Source: Halomonas nitroreducens (GTDB lineage: Bacteria; Pseudomonadota; Gammaproteobacteria; Pseudomonadales; Halomonadaceae). Taken from it: a stretch of DNA of 64,000 bases. The notes beneath the pieces are model-generated. The model was not told the origin of the DNA and did no database searches. It saw nothing but the letters and a program-made list of their open reading frames with translations. The translations under genes and the position numbers were made by a program. Within the stretch, counting starts at the first letter, position 1. Each line of letters opens with the position of its first letter. Shown piece by piece: positions 7,381 through 16,162 of this stretch. Where the stretch lies: positions 31,375-95,374 of the forward strand of contig NZ_RXNS01000018.1 in NCBI RefSeq assembly GCF_003966155.1, read 5' to 3'.

Positions 7381-8263
7381 TCGACGCAGTCCCTTCCTGC
7401 GGGCCCTGGAAGTCGACGACTCGCTGCCCATCGAGCCCGAGGCCATGCGCCTGTGGCTCGCCGACCTCGAGCGCCCGACCCGCTGGTGGCTGCGCCCGCT
7501 GCTGCAGGGGGGGCTGGGGGCGCTGCTGCATGTGATCTGGTTCCTCAAGCGCCTGCCGCTGCCTCAGTTCCGGGCCCACGGGCTGCTGCAGCGGCTGATC
7601 TGCTGGTTCTGCACCCATGCGGTCAGCCCCGAGGCCAACCTGCTGATCCTGCGTCACTTCGCCACCGAATCGAACGTGATCAACTTCCTGGTGGATAACG
7701 GCGAGGCGGCGGACGTCGCCCCGCTGACGCTCTACCCCCGGTGCATCCGGGACATGCGGGAGGCGAGCTTCGTCGACCATGACCAGGAGCTGTTCCGCGC
7801 CTTCGCGGCCATGGGACACTGGCGGCCACGCCCGGCCCCGCTGGCCCCGGAAACCCTGCGCTGGACGCACTGGCGGCCGATCGCCATGGCGGACCTCCGG
7901 GTTCGCCGACGGCGCACCCAGGTGCTGGACTTCGAGAGTGCCCATGGGCTGTTCATGTGCCTGTTCTGCCTGCTGCTGACCCGCGAGGAGTACCGCGACG
8001 CCATCAACGGCTTCAACCTGGACCAGTCACTGGCCATCCGTATCGGCCAGCTGATCGGCGACCCGGGGCTGGCCGAGATGGCCTACAACAAGTACCCGCA
8101 CTACCTGGTGGGGCCCTGGAATCTCAGTCAGCGCTTCCTGATGCATGGCTTCTTCACCGAGCATCTCTATGCGCGACTGGAGCGACTGCGACAGGCGGCG
8201 ACGGAGACGGAGACGCCTCTTGCAGCGCGACACCCGGCCGGCAGCGAGAGTTACACGACGTGA
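7373..8263 (+). CDS. Conserved-looking protein of unknown function, last gene of the ketosynthase operon
   Basis: The start is the ATG at 7373, preceded by GAGGAGGTGG and overlapping the HDO gene by 8 bp. The 296-residue product has no signal peptide. A hydrophobic stretch (GGLGALLHVIWFL, about residues 45-57) and another around LFMCLFCLLL (about residues 195-204) could each be a membrane contact. Histidines, tryptophans and acidic residues are frequent (WRPRPAPL, NKYPHYLVGPWN). The helical character is compatible with another helical metalloprotein, but I recognise no family. The overlap with the di-iron enzyme gene argues for a shared complex or pathway. The C-terminal 25 residues look disordered. 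Confidence 0.7.
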   Translation: MTSRRSPFLRALEVDDSLPIEPEAMRLWLADLERPTRWWLRPLLQGGLGALLHVIWFLKRLPLPQFRAHGLLQRLICWFCTHAVSPEANLLILRHFATESNVINFLVDNGEAADVAPLTLYPRCIRDMREASFVDHDQELFRAFAAMGHWRPRPAPLAPETLRWTHWRPIAMADLRVRRRRTQVLDFESAHGLFMCLFCLLLTREEYRDAINGFNLDQSLAIRIGQLIGDPGLAEMAYNKYPHYLVGPWNLSQRFLMHGFFTEHLYARLERLRQAATETETPLAARHPAGSESYTT

Positions 8264-8337
8264 CATTCCCCGGGGCCTTGGCCATATTACCCGGGTGCGC
8301 CAGGCGCACGAACTCTCATCGCAAGGGAAAAGGGATT

Positions 8338-9018
8338 ATGTCGATCTATCGCAAGGCTGCGCTCGTGGCCCTTCCACTACTGTCTTACACGGCGGGCGTC
8401 CAGGCCCTGGAGTGGGAAGCCGCCCCGTCCTACGGCACCGTGAACCTCGTCTCCGGGTTCCAGCCCGACCCGCATCGCACCAGCCTCAGTGCCGGCGGCA
8501 GCCGCTCCGCCGGCGAGGCGGGCCCCAACTGCAGCGGCTACGTCAGCGACAAGCCCGACCTGGACCTCAACTACGAGGCCGGCCAGCATGTGCTGAGCAT
8601 CTTCGTGGAGTCCCCGGCCGACACCACCCTGGTGGTCTACGACGCCGCCGGCAACTGGCACTGCAACGACGACTACTCCACCATGGCCGGCACCAATCCC
8701 GGGATCAAGTGGAACAACCCGCCGGCCGGCAACTACAACATCTGGGTCGGCACCTATGCCGCCGGTGAGCTGCAGGACGCCGTCCTCAACATTTCCGAGG
8801 CCAGTCCGTCCTGGGGCGCCAGCGGCGTCAGCTCGGGCAGCAGTGCCGGCGGCATCGAGTGGGGTGACAACACCAGCCGCTGGGCCAACGACGGCGAGTG
8901 CGACGATCCGCGCTTCGGCGGCCCGGGGGTGCATTCGCTGAACATCGACGAGGATCGCTACCACGACGCCAACGACTGCCGCAGTCTCTACGAGCAGGGC
9001 CAGGTCTACCTGAAGTGA
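8338..9018 (+). CDS. Exported beta-sandwich protein with C-terminal acidic DGECDD module
   Basis: The ATG at 8338 follows AAGGGAAAAGGGATT. The 226-residue product has a signal peptide (AALVALPLLSYTAGVQA). An N-terminal beta-rich domain (about residues 25-150) resembles pre-peptidase C-terminal-like sandwiches, with conserved YDAAGNWHCNDDY and NYNIWVGTY strands. A glycine/serine linker leads to a C-terminal module with WANDGECDDPRF and YHDANDCRSLYE, which looks like a disulphide-bonded calcium-binding repeat. The protein is very acidic, as expected for an exported protein of a halophile. Function is unknown. A 12-bp hairpin terminator follows, and the 74-bp gap before it holds a 6-bp inverted repeat at 8295-8309. 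Confidence 0.7.
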   Translation: MSIYRKAALVALPLLSYTAGVQALEWEAAPSYGTVNLVSGFQPDPHRTSLSAGGSRSAGEAGPNCSGYVSDKPDLDLNYEAGQHVLSIFVESPADTTLVVYDAAGNWHCNDDYSTMAGTNPGIKWNNPPAGNYNIWVGTYAAGELQDAVLNISEASPSWGASGVSSGSSAGGIEWGDNTSRWANDGECDDPRFGGPGVHSLNIDEDRYHDANDCRSLYEQGQVYLK

Positions 9019-9031
9019 GCCCGCCGTGACC

Positions 9032-9060
9032 CCGATGCCGGCCAGCCCGGCCGGCATCGG
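9032..9060 (+). terminator. Hairpin terminator
   Basis: CCGATGCCGGCC and GGCCGGCATCGG form a perfect 12-bp stem with a 5-nt loop, 14 bp after the stop of the exported protein gene. The following bases are not U-rich, so it may work as a hairpin or in both directions toward the convergent DUF3422 gene. Confidence 0.55.
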
Positions 9061-9136
9061 TCCCGCCTGGTACCCCCGTTTCAGAGGTTCGTTGAAGAGG
9101 TGGCGAGCGGCCATCGCCAACCTCTGATGCAAGGCA

Positions 9137-10372
9137 CTAGTGTTGCTTGACCCGCCAGATGCGCCAGGCCAGCAGCCCGATGACCAGCACCGCCAGCGGG
9201 CCGAACACCCCGGCGGCGACGCGCGGCTCGATGGGCATGCCCAGCGCCCCGAGACTCTCCAGGGCGAGCTTGATCAGGCTGAAGATGTAGTAGCTGATGA
9301 CGATGATCGACAGGCCCTCGACGGCCTTCTGGATCTTCAGCTGGCTGCTGGTGCGCTCGTTGAGGCTCTTGAGCATCTCGGCGTTCTGCTCCTCGATCTC
9401 CACCTGGGCGCGGGTTCGCAGCAGGTCGTTGAGCCGTGCCACATTCGCGGCCAGCTGCTCCTGGCGGCGGTCCACGGCGGCGCAGTAGCGTACCGTGGGC
9501 AGGAAGCGGCGCATCAGGAAGGTGCCCAGCCGCTGGCAGTCCCCGACCCGGGTCTCGCGCAACTCCTCCACCCGGGTGAAGACGATCTTGGCGTAGGCCT
9601 CGGTGGCGCTGAAGCGGTGACGGCTACGGGCGCCGCTGCGCTCCAGGCGAGCGGAGAGGGAAGCGATGGCACTCAGCAGCGGACGCGGTCCCTCGGGGTG
9701 GTCCTCGGCATTGCGATCGGAGAGCTCGCCCAGCTCGGCCTCGAACCCCGCCAGCTCGGCCCCGAGCTGCTTGGCCTGGGGCAGCGCCAGGGAGGCCATC
9801 ATGCGGTAGGTCTCGATCTCCAGCAGGCGGCGCGCCATGCGCCCCAGGCGGAAGTCGTTGAGGGCGCGATTGACGATCAGCAGACGGTTGACGCCATGCG
9901 CGTCGAGGCGAAAGTCGCTCCACACCGTGGCATCGCCTCCGCCGATGCGCGACCCGGCCGGATCGCGAAATCCGCAGGCCTCGGTGTCGCCGCTCCAGGA
10001 GGCCTGCGACTCGACCAGGATCACGGTGGCGTTGATCAGCGCCTCCCGGTGGGCCTCGGCGATCTCGGCCAGGCGCGGCGGCGGCGGTGGCCAGATCTCG
10101 CCGTCGCCCGCCCGGGGCACCATCAGGGTCAGGGTGAAGAACTCGGTATGGCGCTCCCACTTCAGTACCTGCCCCTCCTCGAGGGTCAGGATGCCCTGCA
10201 CCGCCCCGGGGGCGAAGCGGGTCCCGGCCAGCTCGCAGAGGCGCGAGATGATGCCGTCGCAGACGCCGTCGGTGTCCAGGAAGGCATAGTGGTGGAGATG
10301 GGCCGGCTCCGAGAAGTAGATCGACGGGCGGGCATGGAGCTCGTTGTGCAGTTGCTCTCGCTGGGGATGCAT
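9137..10372 (-). CDS. DUF3422 family membrane-anchored protein
   Basis: This 411-residue protein begins with HPQREQLHNELHARPS, the start typical of DUF3422 proteins, and has a long helical middle with coiled-coil character (about residues 230-360). It ends with two TM helices (about residues 350-370 and 383-402) and a short basic tail. Such proteins are anchored to the cytoplasmic membrane by the C-terminus; their function is not established. The ATG at 10372 has only a weak ribosome-binding site. The next gene upstream on this strand (CorA-like) is 213 bp away, a gap in which I see no clear signal. Confidence 0.82.
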   Translation of the reverse strand: MHPQREQLHNELHARPSIYFSEPAHLHHYAFLDTDGVCDGIISRLCELAGTRFAPGAVQGILTLEEGQVLKWERHTEFFTLTLMVPRAGDGEIWPPPPPRLAEIAEAHREALINATVILVESQASWSGDTEACGFRDPAGSRIGGGDATVWSDFRLDAHGVNRLLIVNRALNDFRLGRMARRLLEIETYRMMASLALPQAKQLGAELAGFEAELGELSDRNAEDHPEGPRPLLSAIASLSARLERSGARSRHRFSATEAYAKIVFTRVEELRETRVGDCQRLGTFLMRRFLPTVRYCAAVDRRQEQLAANVARLNDLLRTRAQVEIEEQNAEMLKSLNERTSSQLKIQKAVEGLSIIVISYYIFSLIKLALESLGALGMPIEPRVAAGVFGPLAVLVIGLLAWRIWRVKQH

Positions 10373-10585
10373 GGTCGGGTCCGAAAGGGGATGGATAGAC
10401 CGAGACTAAGGTCCCATGCCCGTCGGGCCAACCGCCACCCTCACCGCGGCACGCCCCGCCGGACCGACCTTGCTCTCCGCCCAGGCTATGAAATCAAGGG
10501 GTTGCAACGCCGCGCCCAGGATTCCGACGCAGTGGCGACCACCTGGCTGCGTCCTTTTGCCTCACCCCGTCGCGTCGGGTGCGAC

Positions 10586-11554
10586 TCATAGCCACTTGAT
10601 TCGCCGGAACACCCACACCAGGCCGAGGCCGATGGCGAGCATCGCCAGCAGCACCAGGACGTAGCCGTAGCGATAGGTCAGCTCCGGCATGTGGGCAAAG
10701 TTCATGCCGTAGATGCCGGCGATGAAGGTCAGGGGCACGAAGATCGCGGTGATCACCGTCAGCACCCGCATGGTGCGATTGAGTTGATGCGACGACAGGG
10801 AGAGATAGCCGTCGATCAGGTCGCCGCAGATGTCGTAGTACATCTGGGTCAGGCTATGCAGCCGCTCGAAACGCTCGTGCACATCATTGATGGCGTGCAG
10901 GGTCTCCTCGTTATCCCGGGGCAGATGGGCGTAGTCGAAGGCAGTGAGCTCCTGAGTGATGCCGAGGTGGTAGTTGAATACCCGACGCATCTTGACCAGC
11001 CGCGAGCGTAAGGTGATGACCCGACGCATCAGGGCATCGCTGCCATCGTCGATCAGCGCATCCTCCAGATCGCTGAGCTGGTTCTCGAACTCCAGCAGGC
11101 TGTCCAGGTAGTAGCCGGCAGAGGCGTACATGACTCGCAGCGCCACGTGTTCGGGCGAGCGTTGGAGCAGGGTGCCGCCCTCCTGCTCCCGGAGGCGATC
11201 GATGCTCAGCGCCAATCCCGGGTGCAGGCTGATCAGGAAGCGCTCGCCGAGCAGGAAGGAAACCTGCTGGGGCACGTAGTTGAGCTCGGCGTCGAAGGAG
11301 GAGATGCCTCGGTAGAGAATCAGGGTATGCTCCTCGAATTCCTCGATCTTTGGCGGATGGCGTTCACGCTGGGCATCGTCGATGGCCAGGGGGTGGCAGC
11401 CGAAGGCCTCCAGCATGATTCGCTCGCGCTCCGGGGCCTCTCCCTGCAGGTCGATCCAGATACGGCTCTCTGCCGCGTCGCGCCAGTGCGCGATCAGCTC
11501 CTCGCCCCCCTGCACGACCCGGCCGTCGCCGCTCACCAGTAGCGTTCGTATCAT
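10586..11554 (-). CDS. CorA/ZntB-family divalent-cation transporter
   Basis: I chose the ATG at 11554 (322 residues, N-terminus MIRTLLVSGDG) because it follows GAGG with proper spacing; an in-frame GTG at 11599 has weaker support. The large N-terminal cytoplasmic domain is followed by a long stalk helix and two C-terminal TM helices. The signature YGMNF after the first TM is the selectivity-filter motif of CorA channels. CorA moves magnesium, while ZntB members move zinc; the loop here (HMPELTYRYGY) does not settle the choice. It is divergent from the chromate transporter gene across 97 bp. Confidence 0.88.
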   Translation of the reverse strand: MIRTLLVSGDGRVVQGGEELIAHWRDAAESRIWIDLQGEAPERERIMLEAFGCHPLAIDDAQRERHPPKIEEFEEHTLILYRGISSFDAELNYVPQQVSFLLGERFLISLHPGLALSIDRLREQEGGTLLQRSPEHVALRVMYASAGYYLDSLLEFENQLSDLEDALIDDGSDALMRRVITLRSRLVKMRRVFNYHLGITQELTAFDYAHLPRDNEETLHAINDVHERFERLHSLTQMYYDICGDLIDGYLSLSSHQLNRTMRVLTVITAIFVPLTFIAGIYGMNFAHMPELTYRYGYVLVLLAMLAIGLGLVWVFRRIKWL

Positions 11555-11651
11555 CGCTTGGTCATCCTCTGACGAAACAATGCAGTCATGCTTCGACACC
11601 GGCCTTCGCCCCGGACGGCGCCGATGCCCCTTTCACCGACCTGGAGTCTGC

Positions 11652-12852
11652 ATGACCAATACACACCGCGCCGGCGAGGTCTTTCGTGCCTTCCTGCTGC
11701 TGGGGCTGAGTGCCTTCGGTGGTCCCATCGCCCACCTGGGGTACTTTCGCAGCGAATTCGTCGCTCGTCGAGGCTGGCTCGACGAGCATGCCTATGCCGA
11801 TCTCGTGGCGCTATGCCAGTTCCTGCCCGGTCCGGCCAGCAGCCAGGTGGGCTTCGCCCTGGGCCTGCTGCGCGGCGGCCCTCTCGGGGGCCTGGCCGCC
11901 TGGATGGCCTTCACGCTGCCGTCGGCGTTGCTGCTGATGCTGTTCGCCCTGGGCGCGGCCAGCCTGGCGGGACCGCTGGGCACCGGGTTGCTGCATGGCC
12001 TGAAGGTGGTGGCGGTGGCGATCGTCGCCCATGCGGTATGGGGCATGGCCCGCACCCTCTGCCCCGACCGGGCCCGTGCCACCATCGCCGTAGCAGCCGC
12101 CCTGCTGGTGATCGCGGCGGCCGGCCCCGGCGGCCAGGTGATGGCCATCGGGCTCGGCGGCCTGGCGGGACTCGCCTGCTGCCGCGGTGACGGCCAGGCG
12201 AGGCCGCCGGTGCTCAGCTTCGCCATCTCGCCTCGGACGGGACTCGCCTGCCTGACCGGCTTCGTGGGACTGCTGCTGGGGTTGCCGCTGGTGGTCCAGG
12301 CGGGTGCCGGCCAGGGCGTGGCCCTGGTGGATGCCTTCTATCGGGCGGGCGCCCTGGTGTTCGGCGGCGGGCATGTGGTACTGCCGCTGCTGGAGGCCGA
12401 GGTGGTGCAGCCCGGCTGGGTGGCGGCCGACGACTTCCTGGCAGGCTATGGCGCGGCCCAGGCGATTCCCGGCCCTCTCTTCACCTTCTCCGCCTACCTG
12501 GGCATGGTCATGGCGCCCGCCCCGGGCGGAGTGCTCAGCGCCCTGCTCGCGCTGGTGGCGATCTTCGTGCCAGGGCTGCTCCTGCTGATGGGGGTGATCC
12601 CGTTCTGGAATGCCCTGCGCTCCCGGCCGGCAATCCAGTCGCTGATGCGGGGGGGCCAATGCCGCGGTGGTAGGCCTGCTGGCGGCGACGCTCTACCAGC
12701 CGGTGTGGACCAGCGCCATCCTTGGCCCGGCGGAGTTCGCCCTGGCCCTGGTGGGCTTCACCTTGCTGTCGGTGTGGCGACGGCCGGCCTGGCTGGTGGT
12801 GCTGGTCTGCGGCCTGGGCGGGATGACACTGGGGCTGCCCTCACCGTCCTGA
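11652..12852 (+). pseudogene. chrA: Chromate transporter ChrA, frameshifted in a G7 run
   Basis: The ATG at 11652 follows CTGGAG. The first 332 residues give a normal ChrA chromate/proton antiporter with two homologous halves, carrying LGLSAFGGPIAHLGYFR near the N-terminus and ALVFGGGHVVLPLL with GYGAAQAIPGPLFTFSAYLG in the second half. At 12649-12655 a run of seven G shifts the frame. Six G would continue as MRGANAAVVGLLAATLYQ and end at 12852, giving about 399 residues with the final two helices. As written, translation runs on to 12899 with an unrelated Gly/Pro/Arg-rich tail. This is either a real inactivating or phase-variable mutation or a homopolymer sequencing error. Confidence 0.8.
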
Positions 12853-12908
12853 GGCCGGGGGACCGCTCGCGTCCGCCGCCGAGAGCCCGTCTCGGATGAC
12901 GTCGCGGG

Positions 12909-13622
12909 TCAGGCCTCGGCCTCGTGGGCCGACTTGAGCCGGTAGAACTCCTCGACCACCTCGTCCATGGCCGCGGCGTCGTAGGGGCACAGGCCACTCA
13001 CCACCAGCTTCTTGGAGCCAGTACCGACTTCCTCACCGCCGGCGAGGATGCGGAACTCCAGCAGGGCATCGCCGCGCTTGCCGGTCACCGCCAGGGAGGA
13101 ATCGACCAGTTCCAGGCCCGGCTCGATGCCGTTCAGGCGGTCCAGGGAAAAACCCATGCTGTCGTAGATCACCAGCGGGCGCTTGGGATTGAACATCACG
13201 CCCCGCTCTTCCATCAGCGGCTTGAGATAGTGCGGGAAGTTCTTCCCCGAGAAGGCCACGTAGCACCGGGTAAAGGCCTCGACGACAGCTTCGTCGTGGG
13301 TCACCTCACCGCTGCGCTCCGCCTCGAGAAAGCACTTGCCGCTGTCGTCACGCACGCGAATCAGGCCATCGTCCTCTTCGGCGAAGGTCAGCGGGACGCC
13401 GTCACCGACCATGCTCAGGAAACGGAAGGTCATATTCTGGGAGAGACCGAAACGCGCCAGCACCAGGGCGAAGAGCAGATCTCCCGGTACGCAGAAGCGG
13501 CGCGCGTCCGGGTTATGGATGGGATTGAAGTCACCGGCGACACGCTTGGCGAAACGGCTGGCCTGCTCTGCGGAGATGCAGAGGCGCGAGCCCGTGCGCG
13601 AGTGGTAGTCATCGAGAAACAT
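12909..13622 (-). CDS. DUF3581 family protein
   Basis: This 237-residue cytoplasmic protein has an N-terminal half resembling a MaoC-like hot-dog fold (RVAGDFNPIHNPDARRFCVPG, about residues 27-47). The FNPIHNPD motif corresponds to the hydratase active-site loop Asp/Asn-x4-His. Full-length matches in marine gammaproteobacteria are annotated DUF3581, function unknown. It could be a thioester-binding or hydratase-like protein, but that is inferred from the motif. The ATG at 13622 opens the gene, divergent from nhaD across 259 bp. Confidence 0.8.
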   Translation of the reverse strand: MFLDDYHSRTGSRLCISAEQASRFAKRVAGDFNPIHNPDARRFCVPGDLLFALVLARFGLSQNMTFRFLSMVGDGVPLTFAEEDDGLIRVRDDSGKCFLEAERSGEVTHDEAVVEAFTRCYVAFSGKNFPHYLKPLMEERGVMFNPKRPLVIYDSMGFSLDRLNGIEPGLELVDSSLAVTGKRGDALLEFRILAGGEEVGTGSKKLVVSGLCPYDAAAMDEVVEEFYRLKSAHEAEA

Positions 13623-13821
13623 GCGTCTTGTGCCTGCCCTGAGTCATTGGCGTTGCGATGGTCCGCCCGGTCGCGACCGGAAGGGGCAGATGATGCCATA
13701 AATTCCCCGCCGACGGGGGATCGAATCGCGCCGAACTGCCCGGCGTCAGGGAACCGCCGAAATCTTTCCGCCCCCTACCAAAGAGGCAGGCCAGAAAGCG
13801 TTTCGATTCAGCACGATATGG

Positions 13822-13827
13822 TAAAAT
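13822..13827 (+). promoter_or_regulatory. Candidate -10 element for nhaD
   Basis: TAAAAT at 13822-13827 lies in a locally AT-rich island 55 bp before the nhaD ATG and is close to the sigma70 -10 consensus. No strong -35 hexamer lies 17 bp upstream, so the call is tentative. Confidence 0.25.
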
Positions 13828-13881
13828 TCGTGCGTTTTCGAACCCTTTCATCCACTTTCTGCCCTTAGGATAACCGCCGCC

Positions 13882-15366
13882 ATGCTGACCACCTGTTCCT
13901 CCCCCAGCAGGCCCAGGCACCCCGCTCGATGGCCTGGCATCCTGTTTCTTCTCCTCTCGCTCGTCGCTTTCGCCTCTCCCGCCGTCGCCGCCCAGGGCGA
14001 ACTCGACCTCACTACCTCCTTCGTCGGCCTGCTGGCCGTGGTGATCTTCGTCCTCGCCTATGCCCTGGTCATGGCCGAGGAAAAGATCCATATGCGCAAG
14101 TCCAAGCCGGTGCTGGTGGCGGCCGGCATCATCTGGGGCCTGATCGGCTGGGTCTATGTCAAGGCGGGGATCCCGGCGGACTCCGAGCACGCCTTCCGTA
14201 CCACCCTGCTGGAGTTCACCGAGCTGATGCTCTTCCTGCTGGTGGCAATGACCTACATCAATGCCATGGATGAGCGTCGGGTCTTCGATGCCCTGCGCGG
14301 CTGGATGGTGCGCAAGGGCTTCAGCTACCGCACGCTGTTCTGGATCACCGGCCTGCTGGCCTTCGTCATCTCACCGGTGGCCGACAACCTGACCACCGCC
14401 CTGCTGATGTGCGCGGTGGTCACCAAGGTGGCCGAAGGTGACAAGCGCTTCATCAACCTGGCCTGCATCAACATCGTGGTCGCGGCCAATGCCGGCGGCG
14501 CCTTCAGCCCCTTCGGCGACATCACCACCCTGATGGTCTGGCAGGCAGGCATCGTCCAGTTCCAGGAGTTCTTCGCCCTGCTGGTGCCGTCGTTCGTGAA
14601 CTTCATCATCCCGGCCGTGGTGATGAGCGCTTTCATCAAGAATCGCGTCCCGGCGAGCCTGGAGGAAGACGTCTGGCTCAAGCGCGGCGCGCGGCGGATC
14701 ATTCTGCTGTTCCTGTTCACCGTGGCCACCGCCGTGGGCTACCACACCCTGCTGCACCTGCCGCCGGTGCTGGGCATGATGACGGGGCTTGGCTACCTGC
14801 AGTTCTTCGGCTACTACCTGCGTCAGAGCCTGCCGCGCTCCCTGGAACGCAAGCGCAGCCGCTATACCCAGCGTGGTGACTGGAAGAAGCTCGAGCAGCT
14901 GGGCAGCGTCGTGCCCTTCGACGTCTTCAACCGGGTGGCCCGTGCCGAGTGGGACACCCTGCTGTTCTTCTATGGCGTGGTGATGTGCGTGGGGGGGCTT
15001 GGCTTCATGGGTTACCTGGGGCTGCTCTCCGATGCGCTCTACACCGGCTGGGACGCCACCTGGGCCAACGTCGCCCTGGGCGTGATCTCGGCGGTGGTCG
15101 ACAACATCCCGGTGATGTTCGCGGTGCTGACCATGGAGCCCGACATGTCCCACGGGCATTGGCTGCTGATCACCCTGACCGCCGGTGTGGGGGGCAGCCT
15201 GCTGTCGATCGGCTCTGCGGCCGGGGTCGCGCTGATGGGGCAGGCCCGTGGCAACTATACCTTCATGGGCCACCTGCGCTGGGCACCGGTGATCGCGCTG
15301 GGCTACGCGGCAAGCATCGTCACCCATTTGTGGATCAATGCTGCCAGCTTTAGCGTCTTCGGCTGA
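13882..15366 (+). CDS. nhaD: Sodium:proton antiporter NhaD
   Basis: This 494-residue inner-membrane protein belongs to the ion-transporter superfamily. It starts with a signal-like segment (PGILFLLLSLVAFASPAVAA) and has about 12 further TM helices. Family-specific motifs include SPVADNLTTALLM, with the conserved Asp-Asn pair, NAGGAFSPFGDITTLMVW, and in the second half SAVVDNIPVMFAVLTMEPDM and GVGGSLLSIGSAAGVALMGQ. These two related re-entrant motifs are the sodium/proton sites. NhaD exports sodium at alkaline pH and is typical of halophilic and alkaliphilic bacteria. The gene is monocistronic and followed by a perfect hairpin. Confidence 0.95.
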   Translation: MLTTCSSPSRPRHPARWPGILFLLLSLVAFASPAVAAQGELDLTTSFVGLLAVVIFVLAYALVMAEEKIHMRKSKPVLVAAGIIWGLIGWVYVKAGIPADSEHAFRTTLLEFTELMLFLLVAMTYINAMDERRVFDALRGWMVRKGFSYRTLFWITGLLAFVISPVADNLTTALLMCAVVTKVAEGDKRFINLACINIVVAANAGGAFSPFGDITTLMVWQAGIVQFQEFFALLVPSFVNFIIPAVVMSAFIKNRVPASLEEDVWLKRGARRIILLFLFTVATAVGYHTLLHLPPVLGMMTGLGYLQFFGYYLRQSLPRSLERKRSRYTQRGDWKKLEQLGSVVPFDVFNRVARAEWDTLLFFYGVVMCVGGLGFMGYLGLLSDALYTGWDATWANVALGVISAVVDNIPVMFAVLTMEPDMSHGHWLLITLTAGVGGSLLSIGSAAGVALMGQARGNYTFMGHLRWAPVIALGYAASIVTHLWINAASFSVFG

Positions 15367-15373
15367 GACATGC

Positions 15374-15397
15374 GCCCGGCGGCCCCAGCCGCCGGGC
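15374..15397 (+). terminator. nhaD terminator
   Basis: GCCCGGCGGC-CCCA-GCCGCCGGGC is a perfect 10-bp stem with a tetraloop, 7 bp after the nhaD stop. The trailing TGATTGG is only weakly U-rich. Confidence 0.7.
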
Positions 15398-15730
15398 TGA
15401 TTGGCCGGGTGTGAGAAACCTCGTTGAACTCCCTCCTGTACATTGCCTTCCAGTGATGTAGTTTATGAAGGTAAGCTATGCATAAACGTAAGGCTGGGCA
15501 GATCAAATCTGCCCCACCTTTGCCTGACGTGGATAATAACTAAGCCCGGTTCGGGCTGCAGGGAGAATGCGTCATCGACTCACCTATGCCCCTTATTCCG
15601 ACTCGGTCCTGCTGGTACCGCGGGTCCTGCAGGCTGAGCGAGTGCTGCGCGCCATGCGAGCTCTATCACTGAGCCCTCCCCGCCGGCCGGCGCCCCTCCG
15701 CTATGTCGACGAGCGCAGGAGGCGTAGCGC
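15398..15730. other. Intergenic leader with stacked inverted repeats
   Basis: No confident gene is seen between the nhaD terminator and the PstS-like gene. The stretch holds three inverted repeats: GTTTATG (15461-15467) with CATAAAC (15481-15487); GGGCAGAT-CAA-ATCTGCCC (15496-15514, effectively 8-3-8); and AGCCCG-GTT-CGGGCT (15543-15557). Together these could fold as a structured 5' leader of the c-di-GMP operon at 15731. A 58-codon frame from 15567 overlaps the next gene start but lacks a well-spaced ribosome-binding site and is not called. Confidence 0.45.
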
Positions 15731-16162
15731 ATGGCGTGGCTGAGATTCATGGCCCTGCTGTTGCTGGGCCTGGGCGCCATGCCCTTGGCAATGGCCCAGG
15801 ACCGTGACGTGCTGCTGGTGGCGAATGCCGATGTCGAGACACACCATCTGACACGGGACACCACCCGGGCCATCTTTGCCATGCGGCAACGCACCTGGCC
15901 CGACGGCCAGGCCGCCAGGGTCTTCGTATTACCCAACAGCCACCCGGTGCATGCCCGCTTCGTCAAGGAGCGCCTCTCGGTCTATCCCCACCAGCTTCAG
16001 CTGGCCTGGGACCGGGTGGTGTTCTCGGGAACGGGGCAGGCACCCAACCGAGTTCGCACTCAGGAGGGAATGCTCGAGCAGATTGCCAGCACTTCCGGTG
16101 CCCTGGGATATCTAGAGAGGGAGTATCTGGATGACCGTGTCCAAGTCATTTCGATGGAGTGA
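15731..16162 (+). CDS. Periplasmic PstS-like (phosphate-binding-type) small protein
   Basis: The ATG at 15731 follows AGGAGG with good spacing. The 143-residue product has a signal peptide (FMALLLLGLGAMPLAMAQ). The mature part has the core of the type-2 periplasmic-binding PstS-like domain: the segment DTTRAIFAMRQRTWPDGQAARVFVLP is the usual IFxG(K/R)xxxWxDG region. At this length it can form only one lobe, so it is probably a sensor or accessory rather than a full transporter component; no Pst permease genes are nearby. It overlaps the next gene by 32 bp and probably shares a transcript with the barrel and GGDEF/EAL genes. Confidence 0.75.
   Translation: MAWLRFMALLLLGLGAMPLAMAQDRDVLLVANADVETHHLTRDTTRAIFAMRQRTWPDGQAARVFVLPNSHPVHARFVKERLSVYPHQLQLAWDRVVFSGTGQAPNRVRTQEGMLEQIASTSGALGYLEREYLDDRVQVISME

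Noticed and set aside
15461..15487. attC-like or integron site
   Set aside because: The GTTTATG/CATAAAC repeat does not fit the GTTRRRY and RYYYAAC core sites, and no integrase is present.
15567..15743. 58-codon plus-strand frame in the leader before the PstS-like gene
   Set aside because: The GGGAG is too close to the ATG, the frame overlaps a well-supported start, and the predicted protein is Arg/Pro-rich as expected from random high-GC frames.
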